IMG/VR virus record: IMGVR_UViG_3300023170_000100
Location: 1 to 33,519 of that record
Origin: a virus
Direction: 5' to 3' (one strand)
DNA length: 33,519 bases
This document shows, one piece after another, positions 17,390-24,924 of the stretch (position 1 is the first letter of the stretch; each line of letters begins with the position of its first letter). The position numbers and the translations under genes are program-made. The notes beneath the pieces are model-generated. The model was not told the origin of the DNA and did not search any database. It saw nothing but the letters and a program-made list of their open reading frames with translations.

Positions 17390-17854
17390 CTATGTGTTAG
17401 GGGTATTCTCATCATCAGAGTCTTTTGAATCTTTACACTTATCACCATGTATGGGTTTGGCTATATCTAAGTCTTCATCTCCACCTATAGGGTAATCAAG
17501 CCAAGCAAACCTTCTCCGACAATCAAGGTAATTCATGTAATCATCGCAATCCCAAGCCTCCTGCTCAAAGCGAATCGCAAGGTAAGAATCACGAGTGAAG
17601 CCTTTCTTTTTGATGATTGCGGCATACAAGAAATCGTAGAGATAAACCAACAGGAAACCAATCACGAAAGTCTCAAGGTACTGTTGGAAATGGATAGTCT
17701 CGTGACGCTTTGTTTTCTCCGAAAGTTCACCTCTTGAAAATACAAAGCAAAAGAGCGTGATTGCGTTGATCTCTATCGGTGCGAGCTTGCTCAGAATCAC
17801 AGGAACTCTTGAGTTCTCAAAGAAAAAGGGCTTCATTAGTTTGATCGGCTTCAT
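17390..17854 (-). CDS. HExxH metallopeptidase-like membrane protein
   Basis: The start is set at the ATG at 17854, which has AAGGAG (17867-17862) upstream, giving 154 aa. A longer reading to 17908 would run through the leader of the divergent gene. H51-E52-x-x-H55 (KRHETIHFQQ) is a zinc-peptidase motif, with further acidic residues in FEQEAWDCDD (about 96-104) as a possible third ligand. A hydrophobic segment (FVIGFLLVYLYDFL, about 63-76) directly follows the motif, so the site would lie at a membrane face. The tail is Asp-rich. Small proteins with this INAIT...HExxHfqQ...FExEA layout are common in bacteria and phages. The substrate is unknown. Confidence 0.7.
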   Translation of the reverse strand: MKPIKLMKPFFFENSRVPVILSKLAPIEINAITLFCFVFSRGELSEKTKRHETIHFQQYLETFVIGFLLVYLYDFLYAAIIKKKGFTRDSYLAIRFEQEAWDCDDYMNYLDCRRRFAWLDYPIGGDEDLDIAKPIHGDKCKDSKDSDDENTPNT

Positions 17855-17898
17855 TTCTGAACTCCTTCTGTAAGTTTCTTTAGTCTGTCTATATTGCG

Positions 17899-17906
17899 TT
17901 ATAAAC
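17899..17906 (+). promoter_or_regulatory. TATAAAC promoter candidate upstream of the 17930 gene
   Basis: TTATAAAC lies about 24 nt before the ATG at 17930 in a 75-nt divergent gap. It shares the TATAAA core with the motifs before 15893, 20116, 23921, 24463 and 31053. On the minus strand the same gap contains CAATATAGACAG, which may serve the metallopeptidase gene. Confidence 0.4.
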
Positions 17907-17929
17907 AAAACACAAAGAAAGGTTCTGTT

Positions 17930-18412
17930 ATGAGGTCAGTAGAATTTAGACGAGCCCACTCAACCCTAGTGAAAATGACACACTTAGGAATCCAAGAAAT
18001 CGTTAAAATCTTCAATGATATTGACGACCCTTTAGCAAAGACGATTGCTTTTCGCAGGTGGAAGAATAACTACGATTTCCCTAGTGGGACTACTCGCATT
18101 TCGGGAGAGTTTGCGATCTTGGGGCTGATCTACAGAGAAAACCTAAAAGACTTCAGGCATTATGACCGAAGGTATGAAGAAGATAGAGTCAGACTTACTC
18201 CTATACAAGAAATGAAAGTCAACAAAGCGATGAGAGACGCTATGAAATGGATCTATACTTATTGGAGTGCCGTCACGATGGCTAGGCTTGTTGTTAGAGG
18301 GGGAGGGTTTGAGTTTATGGAGCTTCACATCAGAGAGTATAACCTCATCAGAAATACAGCCATGAGAAACTCTAACGAGTACAGCGAGCTACTTTCGATC
18401 TTGTTCGAGTAG
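17930..18412 (+). CDS. Unknown 160-aa helical protein
   Basis: The start is the ATG at 17930, preceded by AAAGG at 17918-17922; a longer TTG reading would start inside the promoter. The protein is basic at the N-terminus (MRSVEFRRAHSTLVKM), helical, with no membrane segment or known motif. It contains FRRWKNNYDFP and a central charged region. It is the first gene of the plus-strand replication block and ends 57 nt before the helicase gene. Confidence 0.75.
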   Translation: MRSVEFRRAHSTLVKMTHLGIQEIVKIFNDIDDPLAKTIAFRRWKNNYDFPSGTTRISGEFAILGLIYRENLKDFRHYDRRYEEDRVRLTPIQEMKVNKAMRDAMKWIYTYWSAVTMARLVVRGGGFEFMELHIREYNLIRNTAMRNSNEYSELLSILFE

Positions 18413-18427
18413 TTCTGACCTCTTTCC

Positions 18428-18466
18428 TATATAGTATGAGCCAAACCTCCTCCATAGAAAGGCTCA
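18428..18466 (+). promoter_or_regulatory. TATATAG promoter candidate followed by a hairpin leader
   Basis: TATATAG (18428-18434) lies about 36 nt before the helicase ATG at 18470. It is followed by a perfect 6-bp inverted repeat, TGAGCC (18437-18442) and GGCTCA (18461-18466), with an 18-nt loop. The 3' arm overlaps the only ribosome-site candidate (AAAGG, 18458-18462), so the hairpin may control translation of the helicase. Confidence 0.4.
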
Positions 18467-18469
18467 GAG

Positions 18470-20071
18470 ATGGAAAGTGAAAAGCTCCTAGCAACGATTG
18501 AAAAACTTCGGAAAATCAGAACCAAAAACGACCTCAAAGCACCCGAATCAAAGACCTTAAAGACAGCTCTTGATGATGGTTCTCCTCTGATTCTTAGGCA
18601 GTATCAAATACAGGGTATCTTACACCTACTCGCTATGCCTCGCTTCGTGTTAGGCGATGATACGGGACTTGGTAAAACCCTTCAGACTGTTGCGGCTCTC
18701 AGCTACCTGTGGGACAAGAAGCCCGACATTCCTGCACTCATCTGCACTACTAAGTCAGCCGTTGGTCAATGGGAGTCAGAAATAGATCGCTTTACGGTTG
18801 GGGTTAAAGTCTTCAAGTGCTTAGGCACAAAGAAAAAAAGAGCCAAAATCCATGAGGAGTTCCAAGCCTATAACGCAGGACCGAAAGCCATGATTATGGG
18901 CTATCGTACAGCCGTCATGGACTTCCAATACCTACAGCCTATTTCGGGGCATATCATGGTGTTTGATGAGGCTACTGCTTTTAAGAACGACTCCTCTCAA
19001 GTTCACCAAGTATGTAAACACCTCGCAGGTTCAGCAGAACGTGTGTGGAGTCTGTCAGCTACGATCATCAAGAATAGGCTCATGGAAGCATGGGCTATCT
19101 ATAAGGTGACTGTACCTCACTTGTTCACCACTAAGACCTCTTTCATGCGTGAGTACTGCATCACAAGAGAACAAACGATTGCAGGCTCTCGTAGACGCAT
19201 TCAGATTGTAGTCGGACATAGGAAACGAGATGTAGAAGCATTTCGTAATGTGATCGACCCTTATTTCATTGGGCGACCCAAACACGAAGTTGCTCAAGAA
19301 TTACCCCCTCTCACAACTAAGGTTATTTCCTGTGAGCTTTCTAAGCAACAGAAAGGGAAATACAAAGAAGCCCTTGAGGGTCTGCTTGAAGTCTTAGACC
19401 CCGAAACAGGCGAGATCATAGAGCGTGAAGTGACTAAACTAACTGCTGTCACGATCTGTCAGCAAATCGTCAACCACCCTGCTCTTATTGACTGTGATGG
19501 CGATAGTGGTAAACTCGACACCCTTTTAGACTTACTGCAAAATGAACTTGAGGGTGAGAAGGTGATTATCTTCTCTAGGTTTAGAGGAATGGTCGATATT
19601 CTCGAAGCAGAAATAGAGGGCAAAGGCATTAAGACTTGTCGTATTACAGGGGCAGAATCGGGAGATCAACGTGTAGCAAGTCAGCAAACATTTCAAGACG
19701 CTAAGAGCGAAACCAAAGTCTGCTTGATTACTATGGCTGCGGCTGAGGGTGTGAACTTACAACTTGCTAAGGCTGTTATCTTCTATGACACCCCTTGGTC
19801 AGCAGGTGACTACCTTCAGATTATTGGTCGCATGATTCGTATCGGGTCTATTCACGATAAGGTGTTCAGCTACCATATCTGTGCCCCTAAAACGATTGAC
19901 GACAGGGTAATGAAAACCCTCAAGAATAAGATGAACTTGATTGAAGCCGTCTTAGGCAAAAGACTAAAAGAAGACGGAGAAGAAGATGATGTTCTTGAGG
20001 TAGGTCAGTCCGAGCTTAACGACATTTTTGATGGACTGCTAGAAGATGCAAGAGACATTATAAAAGTCTGA
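18470..20071 (+). CDS. SNF2-family DNA helicase/translocase
   Basis: This 533-aa superfamily 2 ATPase has Walker A DDTGLGKT (63-70), a Q-like entry LRQYQIQGI, motif Ia TTKSAVGQW, motif II FDEAT (165-169), motif III SAT (196-198), motif V-like AAAEGVNLQ and motif VI QIIGRMIRIGS (450-460, R454 and R457). The order and spacing fit small SNF2/RapA-type proteins common in phages. It would remodel DNA or protein-DNA complexes during replication, recombination or transcription. No extra nuclease or zinc domain is seen. The ribosome site is weak and partly in the leader hairpin. Confidence 0.9.
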   Translation: MESEKLLATIEKLRKIRTKNDLKAPESKTLKTALDDGSPLILRQYQIQGILHLLAMPRFVLGDDTGLGKTLQTVAALSYLWDKKPDIPALICTTKSAVGQWESEIDRFTVGVKVFKCLGTKKKRAKIHEEFQAYNAGPKAMIMGYRTAVMDFQYLQPISGHIMVFDEATAFKNDSSQVHQVCKHLAGSAERVWSLSATIIKNRLMEAWAIYKVTVPHLFTTKTSFMREYCITREQTIAGSRRRIQIVVGHRKRDVEAFRNVIDPYFIGRPKHEVAQELPPLTTKVISCELSKQQKGKYKEALEGLLEVLDPETGEIIEREVTKLTAVTICQQIVNHPALIDCDGDSGKLDTLLDLLQNELEGEKVIIFSRFRGMVDILEAEIEGKGIKTCRITGAESGDQRVASQQTFQDAKSETKVCLITMAAAEGVNLQLAKAVIFYDTPWSAGDYLQIIGRMIRIGSIHDKVFSYHICAPKTIDDRVMKTLKNKMNLIEAVLGKRLKEDGEEDDVLEVGQSELNDIFDGLLEDARDIIKV

Positions 20072-20078
20072 TATAAAG
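20072..20078 (+). promoter_or_regulatory. TATAAAG promoter candidate upstream of the helicase-loader gene
   Basis: GATATAAAGAG lies about 38 nt before the ATG at 20116. A second TTATAAAAG occurs at 20059-20067 inside the end of the SNF2 gene. A strong ribosome site follows (AAAGGGGGGAG, 20101-20111). Confidence 0.45.
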
Positions 20079-20115
20079 AGAGACAACAACTAACCACATG
20101 AAAGGGGGGAGTTAA

Positions 20116-20841
20116 ATGGCGAAGTGTAAAAAGTGCCATGATTACGGCTATATACAGGTTGATGATGGACACTATGGAATCCCACAGGCTATCCCATGCT
20201 CTTGTACTCTTAAAAAGGCTCTCGGAGTACAGGCACAGAAAGCATGGGCAGGACTAGAAGTTGTACCTATTAAGAAAACAAGCCTACTTAAAGGCAAGGT
20301 TCGTGAGAACGTAGTGATTACAGCTCATAAAGGCGAGCTAATGCTACACATGAGATCGGCTCTCGCTCACCATGCAAGACCCGAAGAGTTTATCAAAGTC
20401 GTTTCTGACGCTACTCTCATTTCTGCATGGCTCTCTAACCTTGCTCGCTCTGACTCTGAAATCATTGACCCCGATTTCAAGCGAGATGTTCGTGTAGCAA
20501 CGCTAGAAGACTTGGCTGAGTCTCCTACACTACTTGTGATTCGTTTGGGTGTTAAGACTGCTAGAAATAGTGCTATGCCCGAAGTCCTCGCTGAGACTAT
20601 CGAGCTACGTCAACATTTGGGCAAACCCACATGGCTTGTAGTCGAACCCGAAAAGCCTTTAGAAGAAGGTCACATTTCTTGGTCAAGAGCAGTAGATGAT
20701 GCACTAGACGGTTGGGAGCGAATCGGTATTGTTGGTGGGAGGTCTGACGCAAAAGTAAGAGGTTCTTTGAGTGTTCAGACTCTTAGTGGAAATAATAACC
20801 CTGCACTTCCAACAGCTAGACATAAGACGATGAAACTATGA
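20116..20841 (+). CDS. Degenerate DnaC/DnaI-like helicase loader
   Basis: The 241-aa protein starts with a zinc-knuckle typical of DnaC/DnaI-type loaders: C4, C7, C28, C30 (CKKCHDYGY ... PCSC). The region that should hold Walker A (about 64-80, VVITAHKGELMLHMRSAL) lacks GxxGxGKT. The Walker B region (TLLVIRLGVKT, about 138-148) lacks the acidic pair. The remaining fold pattern (AETIELRQHLGKPTWLVVEP) still recalls the AAA+ loader core. It would bring the DnaB-like helicase to DNA without its own ATPase activity. Its stop overlaps the helicase start (ATGA), supporting a partner role. Confidence 0.65.
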   Translation: MAKCKKCHDYGYIQVDDGHYGIPQAIPCSCTLKKALGVQAQKAWAGLEVVPIKKTSLLKGKVRENVVITAHKGELMLHMRSALAHHARPEEFIKVVSDATLISAWLSNLARSDSEIIDPDFKRDVRVATLEDLAESPTLLVIRLGVKTARNSAMPEVLAETIELRQHLGKPTWLVVEPEKPLEEGHISWSRAVDDALDGWERIGIVGGRSDAKVRGSLSVQTLSGNNNPALPTARHKTMKL

Positions 20842-22346
20842 GAATATTAAGATCAATAATCCCCGAACCTCGTATCGGTGATGATGAAAAAGCCATGCTT
20901 CAAAACTATACGGCTTTGCGAGAATCAATCCTTAACTTTGATATGCCTGTAGATCGTGTGATCTATGACTATATCAAAGAGTTTGTGTCTCAGCACTCTC
21001 ACTTACCCACTCAAGAAACAGCGATTAACTTCCTAGACAGCAACAATCAATATGATGAAGCTGATCGTATTCGTTCACTCTCTACGATTGAGCCTGCCTA
21101 TCGTGGTGACTTCATCTTCTTAATTGAAAAGCAAGTAGAAGAAGCCCGTATCATGTCTCTCAGTGAGACTATGGCACAGGTCAAAGAAATCACTAGAAAT
21201 GGCATTGAGATTAAAGAGGGGAAAACTAAGAGAACGCTCAAGGGTGCTCGTGATGCAGGGCGATTTATCTTTCAGCAACTACATGATTTAATGACCCCTA
21301 CATTTGGCACTCGTATTGGGGGCGAAGCTCTTGGAGATGGTGAGGAATTTTGGGAGGAATATCAAAAGATTAAGGATACAAAAGTGGAAGTTTTACCAAA
21401 GACAGGACTGCAAGTCATTGATGACGCTATCGGTGGCTTTAAGAGAAAAGAACTCTACATTATGGCAGGCTTTACAGGACACATGAAGTCTAAGTCGGCT
21501 GTAAATTGGGTGTATAACCAAGCGATTTTTGGTGGGACAAGTACCATCTATTTCTCGTTAGAAATGCACTATTCTCAATGTCGCAGAACCATCTACGCAT
21601 TTCATAGTATGCACCCTAAGTTTCGGCAGAAGCGTATCGCTTTAGGTATTCAAGCTCAGCCCAATCCTGATGTTGGTCTTGACCCGATCAAAATCAGAGA
21701 TGGTAAGCTCACTCAAGACGAGGAGCTATTTCTGAAAGAGGTGATTGATGATCTCAAGACCAATATGCAGAATGGTACTTACGGCTCTATTTTCTTTGAG
21801 GTAGCTGACCCCGATAGCCTTGACTTTACTGTTGAGGACATGAGGACTAAAGCAGAGACTATCGCCTCTAAACACCCTGTGAAATTAGTAGTAGTTGACC
21901 ACGCACTCTTAATGTCTAGTAGACGTTGGGTAGCGTCTACTACTGAGCGTTTGAATGAAGTTATCCGAGACTTGAAAAAGACAGCTATGGGCTTCAATAG
22001 AGGGCAAGGCGTTCCTATCCTATGTCTATTTCAGATTAACCGTGAGGGCTTCAAAGCGGCTGAGAAGAATGACGGTACATATAACCTCACTCACCTCTCG
22101 TATGCCAACGAAGCAGAGCGTTCAGCAGACGTTGTAATCGCTTCTTGGTATGACGATAATATGAGGCAGAAAGGCATGATTAAGTATCAATGCTTGAAGT
22201 CTCGTGACCAAGCTCCTTTTGAGGCTTTTGAAGCACAGACAGCTTGGCCGGTGGGTCGTATTCTGAACACCCCAATGAACTTCAAGATGGGTGCTTCGCC
22301 CAATGCTAAACCAAAGAAGGAAGACCCTCTTGATGATGTAGTTTAA
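20838..22346 (+). CDS. DnaB-like replicative helicase
   Basis: This 502-aa RecA-fold helicase has an N-terminal helical domain (about 1-150) and a C-terminal motor. The motor has TGLQVIDDAIGGFKRKELYIMAG, Walker A GFTGHMKS (211-218), the catalytic Glu in FSLEM (E242), Walker B LVVVDHALL (D354), the Gln sensor LFQINREG (Q399) and KSRD near 454-457 as arginine-finger region. The P-loop has M in place of the usual G before K. It would unwind the phage replication fork as a hexamer, loaded by the product of the overlapping upstream gene. Confidence 0.9.
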   Translation: MRILRSIIPEPRIGDDEKAMLQNYTALRESILNFDMPVDRVIYDYIKEFVSQHSHLPTQETAINFLDSNNQYDEADRIRSLSTIEPAYRGDFIFLIEKQVEEARIMSLSETMAQVKEITRNGIEIKEGKTKRTLKGARDAGRFIFQQLHDLMTPTFGTRIGGEALGDGEEFWEEYQKIKDTKVEVLPKTGLQVIDDAIGGFKRKELYIMAGFTGHMKSKSAVNWVYNQAIFGGTSTIYFSLEMHYSQCRRTIYAFHSMHPKFRQKRIALGIQAQPNPDVGLDPIKIRDGKLTQDEELFLKEVIDDLKTNMQNGTYGSIFFEVADPDSLDFTVEDMRTKAETIASKHPVKLVVVDHALLMSSRRWVASTTERLNEVIRDLKKTAMGFNRGQGVPILCLFQINREGFKAAEKNDGTYNLTHLSYANEAERSADVVIASWYDDNMRQKGMIKYQCLKSRDQAPFEAFEAQTAWPVGRILNTPMNFKMGASPNAKPKKEDPLDDVV

Positions 22347-22408
22347 GCTCAGTAAATCTTTTATGACCATACCTTTCTGTAAACTTCTTAACAGAGAAAA
22401 GAGGGTAT

Positions 22409-23869
22409 ATGAGACATTTACAGGCAGGTGGGGAAATAGACTTTCTTCGAGAATCACAAAGTGATGCAGTAAAAGCTAGTGCTGTCGTTTTAAGACAGAT
22501 GATCTCGACAGTAGGGAACTTGGGCGAGTTGCTTAACAAAAAGAAGATCGCTGAGTTGGTCTTACTGAACCCTGCATACAAAGACTTTGTTAGCTCACAT
22601 TTCGAGTTTGCTGATAAAGACATTCAAAAGAGCCTAGTAAGTGCTTTTGTTGAGTACTTTCATGGAAAGAAAGCAGGGGAAGAAAAACCTGTTTTTAATA
22701 AGATATGGAAGCTCGTAGAAGAGTACGTCAAGGGCAGAATGATGGACGAGGGGCAAGAGAACTATCTTAACACTATCCCCGAAGAGTTAAGGAAGTTCCT
22801 ACCTAAAACTCTAGCCGTTGATGTAGATTCCACAGGCGAAATACAATATATCACCGACTTGTTCGTCAACGAAGTAGACGATGTAAACTATAAGATTAAG
22901 AAGATGACCACACTCCTTAAAAGATATAACCATATCGTAGATGTGGTAAAGAGCGACCTGATGTCTAATGATGTCTTTTTAAGAGTCAAAGCCTTGATTG
23001 TGGCGATCATCATGGAAACAGGAATCCGACCTGCTATGGGTGAAGGTATTTCTAAGATGAAAGGTATGGACGGGAAATACCTAAAAGATGAGGAGGGTGA
23101 ATATATTGAAATGGAAACCTTTGGTGCTAGAACTCTGAAATTGAGCTTCATTAAGGACTTGATCGGTAAAGATGGCGATCAGATTGAAGTGAGGTTTAGA
23201 GGGAAAGCGTACACCGAAAATGTAGCTTATCTAAGTGACCCCCAAGTCCTGGCAGAATTGAGAAATCTTGCGACTGAAGCTGAAATAACCAGAAATGAGC
23301 TAGGGATAGACCCATTTCTGTTTACAAGACCTGATGGAGATGTAATTACAGGAGATCAGTTAAACAGGTACTTTAAGAAGATCGTCAAAGACACTAACCT
23401 AACCCTTACTGATTTCCGTAAGCTCAAGGCAACACAAGAAGTCTTTAACCACCTAAAGAACAAAAAAGTTGATCTGCTTTATAAGATTAGAGAGTTCGCT
23501 AATGAGCAGGCTGAAAGTCTCAAAGAGAGAGCGACACAGGAAATAACAGATACTGTCAACCAAGCGATTAGAAATGCACAAGAAGCAATCAGTCATGGTG
23601 AGTTTGATACTACTGTGTCTTACTACATCAACCCTACTGTAGTCTTAAAGTTTCTCTCAGAGGGTAAGGTAGGAGAAAAGTTGGAAGACGCTGTAATGAC
23701 AAACCCCAAACACCTTACTTTCAACCTAGACGCATTTCTTGACGAAGCTGTTATGATTGGACCTATCCAAAAGAGAGGCACTAATCTTCAGAATCTCGTA
23801 GACGACCTAGAAATGAAACTAGGTGAAAATCTACTTAGCTTAGTAGAGCATATCCAAGAAACCACATAA
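22409..23869 (+). CDS. Topoisomerase IB-like protein, copy 1
   Basis: The 486-aa protein matches the type IB topoisomerase catalytic domain in order: R207 in METGIRP, FGARTLKLSFIKDL (238-251), K266 in VRFRGK, R337 in TDFRKLKAT, H396 and Tyr405/406 in HGEFDTTVSYYINP. His and Tyr are 9 residues apart as in poxvirus and bacterial enzymes. It would nick and reseal one strand to relax supercoils. The first ~190 residues are a helical N-terminal domain, and the C-terminal ~70 are unassigned. It is paralogous to the 28630-30186 product. DFRxxxAT and YYINP favour topoisomerase over tyrosine recombinase. The ribosome site GAGGG is only 3 nt from ATG. Confidence 0.75.
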   Translation: MRHLQAGGEIDFLRESQSDAVKASAVVLRQMISTVGNLGELLNKKKIAELVLLNPAYKDFVSSHFEFADKDIQKSLVSAFVEYFHGKKAGEEKPVFNKIWKLVEEYVKGRMMDEGQENYLNTIPEELRKFLPKTLAVDVDSTGEIQYITDLFVNEVDDVNYKIKKMTTLLKRYNHIVDVVKSDLMSNDVFLRVKALIVAIIMETGIRPAMGEGISKMKGMDGKYLKDEEGEYIEMETFGARTLKLSFIKDLIGKDGDQIEVRFRGKAYTENVAYLSDPQVLAELRNLATEAEITRNELGIDPFLFTRPDGDVITGDQLNRYFKKIVKDTNLTLTDFRKLKATQEVFNHLKNKKVDLLYKIREFANEQAESLKERATQEITDTVNQAIRNAQEAISHGEFDTTVSYYINPTVVLKFLSEGKVGEKLEDAVMTNPKHLTFNLDAFLDEAVMIGPIQKRGTNLQNLVDDLEMKLGENLLSLVEHIQETT

Positions 23870-23880
23870 TAATCTAGTCG

Positions 23881-23900
23881 GGTACTATATAAAGAGTACC
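23881..23900 (+). promoter_or_regulatory. TATATAAAG promoter candidate inside a 6-bp inverted repeat
   Basis: GGTACT (23881-23886) and AGTACC (23895-23900) are perfect inverted repeats flanking ATATAAAG. If TATAAAG (23888-23894) is a -10 element, transcription would begin near 23900. That makes the ATG at 23921, with AGGA at 23911, the better start for the next gene. The palindrome could be an operator or, in read-through transcripts, a small hairpin. Confidence 0.45.
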
Positions 23901-23920
23901 TAATGACAATAGGATTATTA

Positions 23921-24262
23921 ATGGACATCTCTAGTATTCTAAAAAGTTTGAAAGAGCGTAAACTTGAACGCAAAGGTGATTGCCTTTACTTCATTCAAGA
24001 ACGCTCCACAGGCATGATAAAAATAGGTCGCTCAAAAGACCCTAAAAGACGACTCAAAACCCTACAGACAGGAAATGCTAACGAACTCAGATTAGTGTGT
24101 TATCTTGAGGGGCTTGGGTGGCGTGAACGTGACTTACATGAAGCCCTAAAGAAATGGCGTACTTCGGGTGAGTGGTTTGAGTATGATTGTACGGGTAGCA
24201 TACCCGACGAAATCTATGAGCTTATTCCTTGGGGTAGCCTAGATGATTGGTGGAGGGATTAA
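23921..24262 (+). CDS. GIY-YIG-type (T5orf172/MUG113-like) protein
   Basis: The 113-aa protein has the short GIY-YIG variant seen in T5orf172 proteins: CLYFIQERSTGMIKIGRSKDPKRRLKTLQTGNA (about 21-53), then E70 in WRERDLHEALKKWR and the end motif GEWFEYD. These are predicted endonucleases or DNA-binding modules in phages. Nothing upstream suggests an intron or homing arrangement. The start at 23921 is preferred over 23903 because the latter would leave almost no leader after the promoter. Confidence 0.8.
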   Translation: MDISSILKSLKERKLERKGDCLYFIQERSTGMIKIGRSKDPKRRLKTLQTGNANELRLVCYLEGLGWRERDLHEALKKWRTSGEWFEYDCTGSIPDEIYELIPWGSLDDWWRD

Positions 24263-24265
24263 GAA

Positions 24266-24430
24266 ATGTTTCTCTTTGAACTGAGTATGATTTTAGGGTC
24301 GGTTATTACGGTTGTTATAACCGACAGAAATCCTAACTCAATGACAAAGTTGGGCGTTTTTTTCTTAATTTCTACCTTAGTGTACTTTTTGCTTTGTGTG
24401 TGCCTTTTTGTAGGTAAAGTCCTTACCTAG
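24266..24430 (+). CDS. Small two-helix membrane protein (54 aa)
   Basis: The ATG at 24266 follows GGAGGG (24252-24257) that lies in the last codons of the GIY-YIG gene. The product has two hydrophobic segments (MILGSVITVVIT and LGVFFLISTLVYFLLCVCLFV) separated by the polar turn DRNPNSMTK. It is probably a small inner-membrane protein of unknown role; phage holin, antiholin or superinfection proteins can look like this. A 9-bp inverted repeat lies within the gene. Confidence 0.7.
   Translation: MFLFELSMILGSVITVVITDRNPNSMTKLGVFFLISTLVYFLLCVCLFVGKVLT
24298..24325. repeat. Perfect 9-bp inverted repeat within the 54-aa gene
   Basis: GTCGGTTAT (24298-24306) and ATAACCGAC (24317-24325) are exact inverted repeats with a 10-nt spacer. 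No T-run follows directly, so it is not a standard terminator. It could be an operator for a dimeric regulator or an mRNA hairpin. Confidence 0.7.
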
Positions 24431-24435
24431 TCTTA

Positions 24436-24442
24436 TATAAAG
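24436..24442 (+). promoter_or_regulatory. TATAAAG promoter candidate upstream of the 24463 gene
   Basis: TCTTATATAAAGGG begins right after the stop of the 54-aa gene. TATAAAG lies about 27 nt before ATG 24463, and the ribosome site CAGGAGG falls between them. Confidence 0.5.
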
Positions 24443-24462
24443 GGATTCAGGAGGAAGCCCGT

Positions 24463-24924
24463 ATGAACACAGAAACATTGATAATCACCACAACGCCCCT
24501 TGACTGTGCTTGTAAAGGTGATGGAATCATTCACAAAACAAAAAAGCCCTGCCCTATACATTTCTTGTACGCAACATCAGAGGAGTTTAGAGAAGTAAGT
24601 TTAGGGCTTTATGCTCAGAGTCTCACAGCTACCGTCCTCCATATTATCGAGGAGCATGAAGCATTTCAAAGACACCGAGAGATCGGCTTTCTTGACAGCG
24701 AAGAAAGCCTTGACCTATTCGTAGAACTTTTTTGGAATCCTCAAGATATTTCTGAGAGAGTCAAAGCACTTCAAGTACTTGTTCGGTTGATCTACGGACA
24801 CCTATCAAGATGTAAAAGCAATCTTCCTAAAGCCGATAGCTTTGACTTATTTTCCTTTGCCGAAGCGAATACAAGTTTAGACCACCAATTTATATGGAAG
24901 CCCTTATACACAGATGAGCAGTAA
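24463..24924 (+). CDS. Unknown 153-aa protein with N-terminal Cys/His cluster
   Basis: The N-terminus holds DCACKGDG and KPCPIH (C16, C18, C31, H34 approximately), which could bind one zinc ion in a CxC...CxxH pattern. The rest is an acidic helical domain without a recognised motif. AGGAGG lies about 6 nt before the ATG. The 3' end overlaps the CHC2 gene by 11 nt, so the two are translationally linked and may act together. No function is claimed. Confidence 0.75.
   Translation: MNTETLIITTTPLDCACKGDGIIHKTKKPCPIHFLYATSEEFREVSLGLYAQSLTATVLHIIEEHEAFQRHREIGFLDSEESLDLFVELFWNPQDISERVKALQVLVRLIYGHLSRCKSNLPKADSFDLFSFAEANTSLDHQFIWKPLYTDEQ

Noticed and set aside
22122-22623. Two overlapping minus-strand open frames (111 and 105 aa) across the helicase/topoisomerase junction
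   Set aside because: Both run against two strongly supported genes, and neither product resembles a known protein.
22409-23869. Reading the topoisomerase-like proteins as tyrosine integrases
   Set aside because: The HxLRH box of integrases is replaced by DFRxxxA[TN], and the Tyr context YYI.P with His nine residues before it fits type IB topoisomerases better. No attachment-site duplication was seen.
24298-24325. Intrinsic terminator at the inverted repeat
   Set aside because: The repeat lies inside an open frame, and the nearest T-run is about 30 nt further on.
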